Origin: Maricaulis sp036231565
GTDB taxonomy: Bacteria > Pseudomonadota > Alphaproteobacteria > Caulobacterales > Maricaulaceae
Assembly: GCA_036231565.1 (NCBI GenBank)
Contig: JAZAHA010000017.1
Span: forward strand, 1 to 64,000
Direction: 5' to 3'
DNA length: 64,000 nucleotides
Shown: piece after piece, positions 20,189 to 29,016 of the stretch
Numbering within the stretch: position 1 is the stretch's first letter
Layout of the letters: each line of letters opens with the position of its first letter
Made by a program: the position numbers and the translations under genes
The notes under the pieces: generated by a model
Seen by the model: the letters and a program-made list of their open reading frames with translations, nothing else
What the model was told of the DNA's origin: nothing
Databases searched by the model: none

Positions 20189-21748
20189 CTAGCGTGACAG
20201 GCGCAGATTGGTCAGGTCGCCCGCGATCATCTCGAACGTGTCCCGCAGGGCCTGGTTCGATGGCGAGTCGAAATACAGGCTGGGGTGCGAGGCACAGTCG
20301 CGCATCATGTTGCGGGTCGAACTTGAATTGACCTGGAAGGTGATCGTGTAGACGCGAATGCCCTGGGCCTTGGCATAGTCGCAGGCGGCTTCGGTGCGCT
20401 CGTCGAGTTCGTTCGACAGCACACCGCCGCTGGAGGTGCGTCTGCCCAGCCGGCCGTCGCGGGCATAGCCATAGGCCTCGTAGTCCGACATCAGATTGGT
20501 GTTGCGTCCCGACATGACATTGTCGCCATCGGTCAGGATCACCATCGCCTTGATGACCTCGTCATTGTCGTAACTGGTGCCTTCGGTGAAGGGTTCGCCC
20601 GGCGAGATGACGCGGATGCCCCAGCCAATCCCGTTGGGAATATTGGTGTTGCCGTTGGCTTCCATGTCGTCGATGGCATTCTCGACCGTCCGCTGGTTCG
20701 AGGTCAGCGGGGTAATCGGTGTCGTGGTGCACGACCGGTTGGGATAGCCGGACCAGGCCGAGGCGTTTTCGTACTTGGCAATATTCTCCAGCCGCTCCTC
20801 TACGCCGCCGCTGACGCCGTCATTGAGGTAGCTGTTCGAGAAATAGCCATTGTCCGGTTCGTCCGGTGCGAAGTAGGGCACGAAAAGCGTTTCCGGATTG
20901 CCGACGCTGGGTGGCGTGTCCTCGATATCGTGCGGCAGGGCCCGCGCCTCGACACAGCCCATCCAGTCGGCATTGCGAAGTTCGTCAAAGAGGTCCCAGT
21001 GATTGACCTCGATCGTCTCGGTCTCGCAGCGCCGGCGCCGGCCCCGTCCCGTGCAGGTCTCGATCTCGACTTCGCCATCGGGGCCAGCCCATTCGGCGTG
21101 TTGCGGGGAGAGGGCGTCCGGATCGAGCCACCAGGCGCGCTCGTACCGGGTGCCCACATTCACCGTCGCCGCGAAGGGGACGAGGCCGATCTTCACGTCG
21201 GAGGGTTCGTCGGCTGCCTCGAACAGGATTTCGGTCAGCAGTTCGGCGCTGTCGCGCAGCGAGCGGATCTTCGAGCCGCCCATGGACCCGGTATTGTCGA
21301 GCACCATGACCAGTTCCAGCCGCTGGCGGGCCCGCTGGACCTCGCTCTCCCAGCCGACGGTGAGATGGTCGATACCGGCCAGCCCGAGCATGATCGTGTC
21401 GACCGTCGCCTCGCCGGTCACGGTGACGGTGTCGGTATCGTCATCGATCAGCACCGTGACGCGGGTCACCGTGCCGACGCGGTTGTCGGGATAGTTGGCG
21501 GCGATGAAATCATTTGCGATCCGAAGCGCGTCTTCGTCCGACAGGCTGGTGTTCACGCCTACGGCGAGCGCGGCGGCGTCGAGCGCCTGCGACAGACGGG
21601 TCCGCGCGGTCATCGCCTGGTTCAGGTCGACCGCACCGCCGGCCAGCAGCGAGATCGGCATCAGCGACAGCGCGAAGATCATGGCCACATTGCCGCGCCG
21701 GTCGGCGAGGAATGCGCCCAGGTTTTGCAACAGCCTGGCAAGCGGCAT
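20189..21748 (-). CDS. TadG-like pilus-assembly protein with vWA domain (copy 1)
   Basis: The 519-residue protein starts with the TadE/TadG-type N-terminus: a basic stretch RRGNVAMIFALS leading into one membrane helix (about residues 18-42) and the phrase GGAVDLNQAMTARTRLSQAL. A von Willebrand A domain follows with the MIDAS sequence DNTGSMGGSK and later TDGDNVMSG. An insert of about 200 residues rich in acidic and aromatic residues lies inside the vWA fold. It is probably an envelope protein linked to Flp/Tad pili or adhesion. The upstream tandem gene at 21836-23332 is a close paralogue. No tad secretion genes are in the window. Confidence 0.88.
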   Translation of the reverse strand: MPLARLLQNLGAFLADRRGNVAMIFALSLMPISLLAGGAVDLNQAMTARTRLSQALDAAALAVGVNTSLSDEDALRIANDFIAANYPDNRVGTVTRVTVLIDDDTDTVTVTGEATVDTIMLGLAGIDHLTVGWESEVQRARQRLELVMVLDNTGSMGGSKIRSLRDSAELLTEILFEAADEPSDVKIGLVPFAATVNVGTRYERAWWLDPDALSPQHAEWAGPDGEVEIETCTGRGRRRRCETETIEVNHWDLFDELRNADWMGCVEARALPHDIEDTPPSVGNPETLFVPYFAPDEPDNGYFSNSYLNDGVSGGVEERLENIAKYENASAWSGYPNRSCTTTPITPLTSNQRTVENAIDDMEANGNTNIPNGIGWGIRVISPGEPFTEGTSYDNDEVIKAMVILTDGDNVMSGRNTNLMSDYEAYGYARDGRLGRRTSSGGVLSNELDERTEAACDYAKAQGIRVYTITFQVNSSSTRNMMRDCASHPSLYFDSPSNQALRDTFEMIAGDLTNLRLSR

Positions 21749-21835
21749 GACGGAATCCCGTTCGAACTCGCTAAAATGCTAGCGGTTCTGAATTAAGGGC
21801 GCGTTATCCCGCAGGGTTTCCGGCGGGTTAAGCGC

Positions 21836-23332
21836 CTACCGGGACAGGCGAAGATTGGTCAGGTCACCGGCAATCATCTCGAAGGCGCTGCGCAGCGCCG
21901 ATTCCGACGGTGAGTCGAAATAGAGATAGGGGTTGCTGGCGCAGTCGCGCATCATGTTCCGCGTCGAGGTGGAGTTCACCTGGAAAGTGATCGTGTAGAC
22001 GCGGATGCCCAGCGATTTGGCGTATTCGCACGCGGCCAGCGTACGCGCGTCGAGCGCGTTGGACAGCGTGCCTGAACTCGAAGACACGACCCCGACCCGG
22101 CCGTCGCGCGCATAGCCATAGCCGGAATAGTCGGAATAGTTCTGGTTGGACCGGCCATTGATGACATTCTCGCCATCGGTCAGCACCACCATGGCCTTGA
22201 TCGTGTCGTCCTGGTCAAAAGGCGCGCCGCCGGTGAAGGGGTCGCCGGGCGAGAGCACGCGCACACCCCAGCCGATACCGTTGGGGATGTTGGTCGTGCC
22301 GCTGGCGATCATGTCGCCGATCGCATCGTCGATCGTGCTGCGATTGCTTGTGAGCGGCGTGATCGGGCGCGCGGTGCAGCCCCAGCCCGGACCGGCGCCG
22401 GAGACCCAGGCATTGGTGTATTTCGACGTGTTGCGCATCCGCGCCCGCTCGTCATACCCGCCCATATCGTCGTCGAGATAATCGTTGGAATAGGAACCGC
22501 GGTCCGACTCGTCCGGTGCGAAATAGGGCACGAACAGGGTTTCCGGATCGCCGGCCGAGGGCGGGGTGTCCTCGATATCGTGCGGGATCGGCCGCGCTTC
22601 CACACAGCCCGTCCAGGCGCGATTGCGGATCGTGTCATAGATGTCCCAGCGATTGGCGACCGGGCTGAAATTCTCCGAATGCACCGGCGACAGCCCGTCC
22701 GGATCCATCCACCAGGCGCGCTCGAACCGGGTGCCGACATTCACCGTCGAGGAGAAGGGTACCAGGCCGATCCGCAGCATGTCGGCATCGGCGCCGTCGA
22801 ACAGGATATCGGTCAGCAGCAGGCCGGCCGACCGCAGGCTGGAGATCTTCGAACCGCCCATCGAGCCGGTATTGTCGAGCACCATGACGAGTTCCAGCTC
22901 GCTGCGCGCCCGCTGGACCTCGGTCTCCCAGGCAACCGTGAGATAGGGGATGCCGATCAGGCCCAGCACGATGGTCTCGATCTTCGACTCCGCGCTGACC
23001 CGCACCCGGTCGTTCACCGTGTCCAGCGTCACCACGACGTTCTGCACGCTGCCGATCTCGCGGTTCTGGTAGTTGGCGCTGAGGAAATTGCGGGCGAGCG
23101 TGGCGGCATCCGTCTCGCTGATCGAGGTCTGCACGCCGACCGCCAGGGCGGCCGCGTCCAGCGCCTGGGACAGGCGCGTGCGCGCATTGAGCGCCTGGTT
23201 GAGGTCGACCGCGCCGCCCGACAGCACCGTCAGGGGCGTCAGCACCAGGGCGAAGATCATCGCCACATTGCCGCGCGTCGCCCGCGCGAACATCATCATC
23301 CGGTTTGCCAGCTTCGCGATCATCGCCCACAT
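21836..23332 (-). CDS. TadG-like pilus-assembly protein with vWA domain (copy 2)
   Basis: This is a paralogue of the next gene on the minus strand and shares the N-terminal RGNVAMIFAL anchor, DNTGSMGGSK MIDAS, HDIEDTPPS, FVPYFAPDE, TNIPNGIGWG and the end GDLTNLRLSR. It lacks the arginine-rich loop (GRGRRRR) found in copy 1. I chose the ATG at 23332; a TTG at 23362 and an ATG at 23323 are also possible, and the last gives the N-terminal length seen in copy 1. It is divergent from argE. The two copies are 87 bases apart, so a tandem duplication is likely. Confidence 0.87.
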   Translation of the reverse strand: MWAMIAKLANRMMMFARATRGNVAMIFALVLTPLTVLSGGAVDLNQALNARTRLSQALDAAALAVGVQTSISETDAATLARNFLSANYQNREIGSVQNVVVTLDTVNDRVRVSAESKIETIVLGLIGIPYLTVAWETEVQRARSELELVMVLDNTGSMGGSKISSLRSAGLLLTDILFDGADADMLRIGLVPFSSTVNVGTRFERAWWMDPDGLSPVHSENFSPVANRWDIYDTIRNRAWTGCVEARPIPHDIEDTPPSAGDPETLFVPYFAPDESDRGSYSNDYLDDDMGGYDERARMRNTSKYTNAWVSGAGPGWGCTARPITPLTSNRSTIDDAIGDMIASGTTNIPNGIGWGVRVLSPGDPFTGGAPFDQDDTIKAMVVLTDGENVINGRSNQNYSDYSGYGYARDGRVGVVSSSSGTLSNALDARTLAACEYAKSLGIRVYTITFQVNSTSTRNMMRDCASNPYLYFDSPSESALRSAFEMIAGDLTNLRLSR

Positions 23333-23447
23333 GTCCCAGTCGAACCGGGCGACTGTGCCCAAGATCGCGTCCGGGGCGGACTCGCATTTGTCTTTGCCGT
23401 AAAAACCCGGCTAACACGTTGGCGACAATATAAATCGGATTGCTCTC

Positions 23448-24617
23448 ATGGCCGCTGCCTCCTCCCGTCTCGACACTGCCATCGCCGAATTGCGCGACCT
23501 CGTCGCCTTCGACACCACGTCGCGCAATTCCAACCTGCCCCTGATCGATCATGTCGAGGCGAAGCTGATGGCGCTGGGGGCGGCGTGCGAGCGTATTCCC
23601 AATGCCGACGGCACGAAGGCCAATCTGCATGCGCGTTTCGGCCCGGCCGTGGATGGCGGGGTGATCCTGTCCGGGCATACCGATGTCGTGCCGGTAGACG
23701 GCCAGCCCTGGTCGACCGATCCCTGGTCGCTGACCGAGAAGGACGGGCTGCTCTACGGCCGCGGCACCTGCGACATGAAGGGGTTTTCGGCCTGCATCCT
23801 GGCCCTCGCTCCGGCCTTTGCGGCGGCGGAGCTGAAAAAGCCGGTGCATATCGCGCTCTCCTATGACGAGGAGGTGGGGTGTCTGGGCGCGCCGGCCCTG
23901 ATCGACCGGATCATGGAGGGTCCGGTAAAGCCCGCTATCGTGGTCGTCGGCGAGCCGACCGACATGAAGGTCGTCACCGCGCACAAGGGCCTGTTCTCGC
24001 TGACCGTGAAACTGCGCGGCCGCGAAGCGCATTCCTCTCTGGTCAGGGACGGCGCCTGCGCCGTCACCCATGCCGTGCCGCTGATGCAGTACCTGGTCGA
24101 CGCGGCCGCGAAGATGGAGGCCGCCGCGCCGGCCGACAGCCCGTTCAACCCGCCCTATGGCACGCTGACCATCGGCCAGATGCACGGCGGCACCGCGCTG
24201 AACATCCTGGCGCTGGAAGCCGAGTTTGCGTCGCTGATGCGCCCGGCGCCCTGGGATGATGTGAAGGCCATCGAGAAAGGCCTGCGCGAGCGCGCCGCCG
24301 CGATCGAGGCGAAGATGCGCGAGGGCGCGCCGGAGGCGAGGATCGAGATCAAGGTGCGCTCGGACGTGCCGGCCTTCGCCCCGGAAGTCGACGGTGCCGC
24401 GGAACGCCTGGCCCGCCAGCTCACCGGCGACAATTCCACCCGCGTCGTCTCCTACGGCACCGAGGCCGGCCAGTTCCAGGCCGCGGGCCTCTCCGTCGTC
24501 GTCTGCGGCCCCGGTTCGATCACCCAGGCCCACCAGCCGGATGAGTTTGTGGCGATTGACCAGTTGGATCAGTGCTGCGTGTTCATGGAAAAGCTGGTGC
24601 GGGTGCTGGAAGGGTAG
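23448..24617 (+). CDS. argE: acetylornithine deacetylase
   Basis: The 389-residue M20-family metalloenzyme removes acetate from N-acetylornithine in arginine synthesis. Visible motifs are SGHTDVVPVDGQPW (first metal ligand His and catalytic Asp), YGRGTCDMKG (bridging Asp), YDEEVGCLG (catalytic Glu-Glu) and the late GPGSITQAHQPDEFV (metal-binding His). The dimerisation domain lies between about residues 175 and 290. Related deacylases such as succinyl-diaminopimelate desuccinylase are less likely given length and the cysteine-bearing GRGTCDMKG. No other arg gene is nearby. The stop is immediately followed by the ATG of a small membrane protein. Confidence 0.9.
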   Translation: MAAASSRLDTAIAELRDLVAFDTTSRNSNLPLIDHVEAKLMALGAACERIPNADGTKANLHARFGPAVDGGVILSGHTDVVPVDGQPWSTDPWSLTEKDGLLYGRGTCDMKGFSACILALAPAFAAAELKKPVHIALSYDEEVGCLGAPALIDRIMEGPVKPAIVVVGEPTDMKVVTAHKGLFSLTVKLRGREAHSSLVRDGACAVTHAVPLMQYLVDAAAKMEAAAPADSPFNPPYGTLTIGQMHGGTALNILALEAEFASLMRPAPWDDVKAIEKGLRERAAAIEAKMREGAPEARIEIKVRSDVPAFAPEVDGAAERLARQLTGDNSTRVVSYGTEAGQFQAAGLSVVVCGPGSITQAHQPDEFVAIDQLDQCCVFMEKLVRVLEG

Positions 24618-24815
24618 ATGGCAAGGCGGGCAGACCGAAAAGCAAGCCGGTTCCAAATTGGAATCTACTATTTCGTACTGGCGGTCGTATTGCTGGTATC
24701 GGTTTCGGCGTTGATGATACGGGGTTTTGAGACCTTTGTTATTGTCGCGTTTTGCGGCGGAGCTATCTCGATCGCGGCAGGTTATGTGCTCGGTGTTTCA
24801 AGGTTTAATCGATAG
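24618..24815 (+). CDS. small two-helix membrane protein
   Basis: The 65-residue product starts at the ATG directly after the argE stop codon, with GGAAGGG ten bases upstream. It has a basic N-terminus (MARRADRKASR) and two hydrophobic segments (about residues 16-34 and 39-58). The stretch is visibly more AT-rich than its neighbours and the family is not recognised. The clean membrane topology and coupling to argE argue that it is real. Two REP-like repeats follow it. Confidence 0.55.
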   Translation: MARRADRKASRFQIGIYYFVLAVVLLVSVSALMIRGFETFVIVAFCGGAISIAAGYVLGVSRFNR

Positions 24816-24821
24816 ATGCAC

Positions 24822-24890
24822 CGTCATCCTGACGAAAGTCAGGACCCAGAGCGACCGTTCGACTGGGTTCCGGCGTTCGCCGGAATGACG
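24822..24890. repeat. REP-like palindromic repeat, copy 1
   Basis: The element runs from CGTCATCCTGAC to CCGGAATGACG, so its ends are inverted (CGTCAT/ATGACG). It contains short internal hairpins GAC-GAAA-GTC and CCGGCG-TT-CGCCGG. A second copy follows at 24954-25045. The 326-base gap between the small membrane gene and sqdB holds these two repeats and the sqdB terminator, and nothing else that I can recognise. Confidence 0.8.
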
Positions 24891-24953
24891 CTCTAATTTG
24901 GTCTGTCCAACTTCTGGTCAAGGCCTGCCTTCAAGCAGTTTCCCACCCACAGA

Positions 24954-25045
24954 CCGTCATCCTGACACCCGCTTTCGCGGGTGCAGGCTTCAGTCAGGAC
25001 CCAGACCTCCCGTCCGACTGGGTTCCGGCTTTCGCCGGAATGACG
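24954..25045. repeat. REP-like palindromic repeat, copy 2
   Basis: This copy has the same ends and GACTGGGTTCCGGC block as the copy at 24822. The first internal hairpin is replaced by a longer one (ACCCGCTTTCGCGGGT plus flanks). Translated on the minus strand it gives the phrase VIPAKAGTQ, a common by-product of this widespread repeat type and not evidence of a gene. Confidence 0.8.
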
Positions 25046-25087
25046 TTAGAGGAAGAGGCGAGTTTGCGGTGTGATGGCCGGCACACG

Positions 25088-25117
25088 AAAAAAGGGCGCC
25101 GCATCGGGCGCCCTTTT
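25088..25117 (-). terminator. intrinsic terminator after sqdB
   Basis: A GC-rich stem (AAGGGCGCC pairing with GGCGCCCTT) is flanked by A and T runs. On the minus strand it ends in six T residues, 25 bases past the sqdB stop codon. It could also work on the plus strand. Confidence 0.85.
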
Positions 25118-25141
25118 GCATTCCGGGAAACGGAAAATCCG

Positions 25142-26356
25142 CTATTCCGCCGCGGTTTCCGCGGCTGTCTTGGCGCCTTCGGCGGCTTCCTCGCGGCCCT
25201 TGCCCCAGTAGGAGATGCAGGGGATTTTCGTGCGGTCGCAGCGGTCGGCATATTTGCGGGCGATGTCGGTGACCTCTTCCATCAGGCCGTCGGCCAGCGT
25301 GGTGGGCTTCAGGCCCATCCGCAGGAAGGTGTCGTTCTCGACATGAAGCTCGTTCTCGTCGGCCTCGTTGCGCGGGTTCGGGACCAGCTGCATCTCGGCG
25401 CCGGCGAGATCGGCGATCATCTTCGCGAGATCGCGCACGCGGTGCGTCTCGGTCATCTGGTTCATGATGCGCACTTTTTCACCGTGCTGCGGCGGGTTTT
25501 CGACCGCCAGCTGCACGCAGCGCACCGTGTCCTGGATGTGGATGAAGGCGCGGGTCTGGCCGCCCGTGCCGTGCACCGTCATCGGATAGCCCACGGCCGC
25601 CTGCATCAGGAAGCGGTTCAGCACGGTGCCGTAATCGCCGTCATAGTCGAACCGGTTGATCAGGCGCTCGTCGCGCTTGGTCTCTTCGGTCTGGGTGCCC
25701 CAGACGATGCCCTGGTGGAGATCGGTGATCTTCACCTTGTCGTTCTTGTTGTAGAAATGGAAGAAGAGCTGATCCTGGGTCTTCGTCATGTGGTAGATCG
25801 AGCCCGGATTGGCCGGGTACAGGATTTCCTGGTCCTGCAGGCCGTTCTCGGTCTCCACCTTCACCTTGAGATAGCCTTCGGGGATCTTCATCCCGGCCGT
25901 GCCGTAGCCATAGACGCCCATCGTGCCGAGGTGGACGAGGTGGATGTCGCGGCCGCTATCGACGATCGCGGCCAGCACGTCATTGGTGGCGTTGAGATTA
26001 TTGTCGACGGTGTAGCGCTTGTGGCGGGCCGACTTCATCGAGTACGGCGCGGCGCGCTGTTCGGCGAAATGGATGATCGTGTCCGGCGCTTCCGCTTCGA
26101 TCAGGTCCAGCAGTTCCTGGTAGTCCTTGCCGACATTCATGTTCACAAACCGGATTTCACGGCCGGAGACTTCCTTCCAGGCCGCCAGACGTTCCGACAT
26201 CGGACGGATCGGCGTCAGGCTGTCGACCTCCAGCTCGACGTCGATCATGCGCCGGGACAGATTGTCCACGATGACAACATCGTGACCGAGATTGGAGAGG
26301 TGAAGCGCCGTCGGCCATCCGCAGAAGCCGTCTCCGCCCAGAACGATTACTTTCAT
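25142..26356 (-). CDS. sqdB: UDP-sulfoquinovose synthase
   Basis: The 404-residue member of the extended SDR/epimerase family makes UDP-sulfoquinovose from UDP-glucose and sulfite, the first committed step of sulfolipid (SQDG) synthesis. The N-terminus VLGGDGFCGWPTALHLS and the phrase VDNLSRRMIDVELEVDSLTP are diagnostic of SqdB/SQD1. The catalytic Tyr-x3-Lys is in SIYHMTKTQ, with a Thr just before MGVYG. The C-terminus (about residues 385-404) is a low-complexity alanine/glutamate tail. No glycosyltransferase of the pathway is adjacent. The gene is divergent from gap across a 382-base region and has its own terminator. Confidence 0.92.
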   Translation of the reverse strand: MKVIVLGGDGFCGWPTALHLSNLGHDVVIVDNLSRRMIDVELEVDSLTPIRPMSERLAAWKEVSGREIRFVNMNVGKDYQELLDLIEAEAPDTIIHFAEQRAAPYSMKSARHKRYTVDNNLNATNDVLAAIVDSGRDIHLVHLGTMGVYGYGTAGMKIPEGYLKVKVETENGLQDQEILYPANPGSIYHMTKTQDQLFFHFYNKNDKVKITDLHQGIVWGTQTEETKRDERLINRFDYDGDYGTVLNRFLMQAAVGYPMTVHGTGGQTRAFIHIQDTVRCVQLAVENPPQHGEKVRIMNQMTETHRVRDLAKMIADLAGAEMQLVPNPRNEADENELHVENDTFLRMGLKPTTLADGLMEEVTDIARKYADRCDRTKIPCISYWGKGREEAAEGAKTAAETAAE

Positions 26357-26505
26357 GAGTTACGCGCCTGCCCTTGACGTGTTGATCAACTGTTGAAAAG
26401 GGTTCTCGCAGGGGGGCAGCGGCATTTCAAGTCCCCGCCTGCGAGAGCTGCTGCGCACCGCGGGCCGGCGATGCGGGCGTTCGGCCGCGGCTCATCGCCC
26501 CAAAC

Positions 26506-26517
26506 GGTAACGTTACC
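26506..26517. promoter_or_regulatory. LacI-family-type palindromic operator upstream of gap
   Basis: A perfect 12-base palindrome GGTAACGTTACC with a central CG lies in the 382-base region between sqdB (26356) and gap (26739). This is the typical form of a LacI/GalR-family operator. It is followed by an AT-rich stretch (AAAAATTATTT) that could be part of a promoter. I see nothing else in this region. The regulator is not in the window. Confidence 0.6.
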
Positions 26518-26738
26518 ACGAAAAATTATTTCGGCTTTCCGGGAGGTTGCCGAAGGAGCTTTTCCGGCTCACGCCGCATCCCGCAATTGTGTTTGCTCCG
26601 CGGGCAGAATGAAAAATTTCCCGTCCAGACCCATTTGCCGCACCGCATCGGTGGACGCAGGCGCGAAAGGCCGCTAAATCCGCGCCAAAATCTGGCCGGG
26701 AATCTGCCTTCCGGCGTGCTGCATGGAGAAACAAGAGC

Positions 26739-27752
26739 ATGGCTCTTCGCGTTGCGATTACCGGCTTTGGCCGTATCGGCCGCCTGGCACTGCGTGCCGT
26801 CCTGGAAGAAAAGCGCTGGGACGAGATCGAGGTTGTGGCGATCAATGACAGCTCGACGCCGGAAACCAATGCACACCTCCTGAAGTATGACAGCGTGCAC
26901 GGCCGCTATCCCGGCGAGATCAAGGTCGGCGACGACTGGATCGATGCCGGGTTCGGCAAGATCCAGAAAGTGTCCAATCGCGATCCGGGGCAACTGCCCT
27001 GGAAGGATCTGGGCATCGATATCGTCCTGGAATGCACCGGCAAGTTCAATTCCAGGGAAGCCTCGATGGCGCACATCGAGAGCTCCGGCGCCAAGAAGGT
27101 GCTGTGCTCGGCGCCGGCCAAGAATGCCGACAAGACGATCGTCTACGGCGTGAACCACGACCAGCTGTCGGCCGACGATCTCGTCGTCTCCAACGCGTCC
27201 TGCACCACGAACGGTCTCGCACCGGTCGCCAAGGTGCTCAACGATGCCGTCGGCATCGAGCGCGGCCACATGACGACGATCCACGCCTATACCGGCGACC
27301 AGCCGACGCTGGACCGCAATCACAAGGACCTGCACCGCGCCCGTGCCGCAGCCATGTCGATGATCCCGACCACGACCGGTGCCGCCAAGGCTGTCGGTCT
27401 GGTGCTGCCGGAACTCGCCGGCAAGCTCGACGGCGCCTCGGTCCGCGTGCCGACCCCGAATGTGTCGCTGATCGATCTGGTCTTCACGCCGGGCCGCGCC
27501 ACGACCGCGGAAGAACTGGCCGAAGCCGTCAAGGCCGCAGCCGACGGTCCGATGAAGGGTGTGCTGGGCTATGACAGCATTCCGCTCGTCTCCATCGACT
27601 ACAATCACGACAGCCGCTCCTCCATCGTCGCGATCGACAAGATCAACGTGGTCGACGAACGCCTCGCGCGCGTCATGACCTGGTACGACAATGAGTGGGG
27701 TTTCGCCTGCCGCATGATCGACACTGCCGTCGCCATGGGCAAATACCTCTAG
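26739..27752 (+). CDS. gap: glyceraldehyde-3-phosphate dehydrogenase, type I
   Basis: The 337-residue enzyme interconverts glyceraldehyde-3-phosphate and 1,3-bisphosphoglycerate with NAD(P). The Rossmann start VAITGFGRIGRLALRA, the catalytic cysteine motif SNASCTTN (near residue 154) and the C-terminal WYDNEWGFACRM are all intact. It starts the cluster gap-pgk-fba, and pgk follows after about 20 bases. A LacI-type palindrome about 220 bases upstream may control it. Confidence 0.97.
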   Translation: MALRVAITGFGRIGRLALRAVLEEKRWDEIEVVAINDSSTPETNAHLLKYDSVHGRYPGEIKVGDDWIDAGFGKIQKVSNRDPGQLPWKDLGIDIVLECTGKFNSREASMAHIESSGAKKVLCSAPAKNADKTIVYGVNHDQLSADDLVVSNASCTTNGLAPVAKVLNDAVGIERGHMTTIHAYTGDQPTLDRNHKDLHRARAAAMSMIPTTTGAAKAVGLVLPELAGKLDGASVRVPTPNVSLIDLVFTPGRATTAEELAEAVKAAADGPMKGVLGYDSIPLVSIDYNHDSRSSIVAIDKINVVDERLARVMTWYDNEWGFACRMIDTAVAMGKYL

Positions 27753-27774
27753 ATCGCGCTCGGGGCCTTTGATC

Positions 27775-28986
27775 ATGACGCAGATCCGCCGGATCCAGGA
27801 CGCGGAGGTCGCCGGCAAGCGCGTCCTCGTGCGTGTCGACTTCAACGTGCCGATGAAGGACGGGCAGGTGACCGACGCCACGCGTCTGGTCTCCGCCATC
27901 CCGACCATCGAGCATCTCACCGGTGCCGGCGCGAAAGTGATCCTGCTGGCGCATTTCGGCCGTCCCAAGGGGCAGCGCGTGGCGGAGATGTCGCTGGAAC
28001 CGGTGGCCCAGCCGCTGGCCGACCTTCTGGGCGTGGCGGTGGATTTCTGCACCGAGACGACGGGTGACGAGGCCCTGTCGGCCGCGGCCGACATGCAGCC
28101 GGGCGATGTCCTCCTGCTGGAAAACACCCGCTTCCATGCCGGCGAGGAAGCCAATGATCCGGCGTTTGCCAGGGATCTCGCCGATCTCGGCGACATCTAT
28201 GTCAACGACGCCTTTTCTGCCGCGCACCGTGCGCACGCCTCGACCGAGGGTGTCGCGCGCTTGCTGCCGGCTTATGCCGGCCTCGCCATGCAGCGCGAGA
28301 TCGACCATCTGGTCGCCGCGCTGGAAGCGCCGGAACGTCCGGTCATCGCCCTGGTGGGCGGGGCCAAGGTCTCGACCAAGCTGGATCTCCTGAAGAACCT
28401 GGTGAAGAAGGTCGACATCCTGTTTGTCGGCGGCGGCATGGCCAACACGCTGCTGCACGCCCAGGGCATCCGTGTCGGCGCCAGCCTGTGCGAAAGGGAT
28501 CTGGTCGATACGGCCCGCGCCATTCTCGCAACGGCGGAGGAATCCGGCTGCCGCATCATGCTGCCTTCCGACGTGGTGGTGGCGAAGGAATTCAAGCCGA
28601 ACCCGGAAACCCGTCTGGCCGCGGTCAATGATGTCGCCGATGACGAGATGATCCTCGATTGCGGTCCGGCCACCGTCGTGGCGCTCGCCATGGCGATGGA
28701 AGAGGCAAAGACGCTGATCTGGAACGGTCCGCTGGGTGCGTTCGAGACGCCGCCCTTCGAGACCGCGACCGTGGCGGCGGCACAGCAGGCAGCAACGGCC
28801 GTCAAGGAACGCGGTCTTGTGGCGGTTGCCGGCGGCGGCGACACGGTGGCGGCGCTGAACCAGGCCGGTGTGTCGAACGATTTCTCCTTCATCTCCACGG
28901 CAGGCGGCGCCTTCCTGGAGTGGATGGAGGGCAAGGTTCTTCCGGGCGTGAGCGTGCTCCGGGACGAGGCCGGCGTCGCAGCCTGA
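27775..28986 (+). CDS. pgk: phosphoglycerate kinase
   Basis: The 403-residue two-lobed kinase transfers phosphate between 1,3-bisphosphoglycerate and ADP. Signatures are KRVLVRVDFNVPM, LLAHFGRPKG, LLENTRFHAGEE, NDAFSAAHRAHAS and the C-terminal GGGDTVAALNQAG. I use the ATG at 27775 and not the TTG two codons earlier. It is 22 bases behind gap and probably co-transcribed. The 184 bases to fba hold a possible operator and a perfect GC-rich hairpin. Confidence 0.97.
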   Translation: MTQIRRIQDAEVAGKRVLVRVDFNVPMKDGQVTDATRLVSAIPTIEHLTGAGAKVILLAHFGRPKGQRVAEMSLEPVAQPLADLLGVAVDFCTETTGDEALSAAADMQPGDVLLLENTRFHAGEEANDPAFARDLADLGDIYVNDAFSAAHRAHASTEGVARLLPAYAGLAMQREIDHLVAALEAPERPVIALVGGAKVSTKLDLLKNLVKKVDILFVGGGMANTLLHAQGIRVGASLCERDLVDTARAILATAEESGCRIMLPSDVVVAKEFKPNPETRLAAVNDVADDEMILDCGPATVVALAMAMEEAKTLIWNGPLGAFETPPFETATVAAAQQAATAVKERGLVAVAGGGDTVAALNQAGVSNDFSFISTAGGAFLEWMEGKVLPGVSVLRDEAGVAA

Positions 28987-29016
28987 GCCGCGGGACCGGC
29001 TTGCCGCGCCACAACT

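Noticed and set aside
21793..21807. CtrA box TTAA-N7-TTAT before the first TadG-like gene, and a similar TTAA-N7-TCAA near 47474
   Set aside because: Each has one mismatch to the TTAA-N7-TTAA consensus, and such short AT motifs can occur by chance; not listed as features.
24994..25251. 85-codon minus-strand open frame
   Set aside because: It runs from the sqdB end through the terminator and a REP-like repeat (giving VIPAKAGTQ), so it is not a gene.
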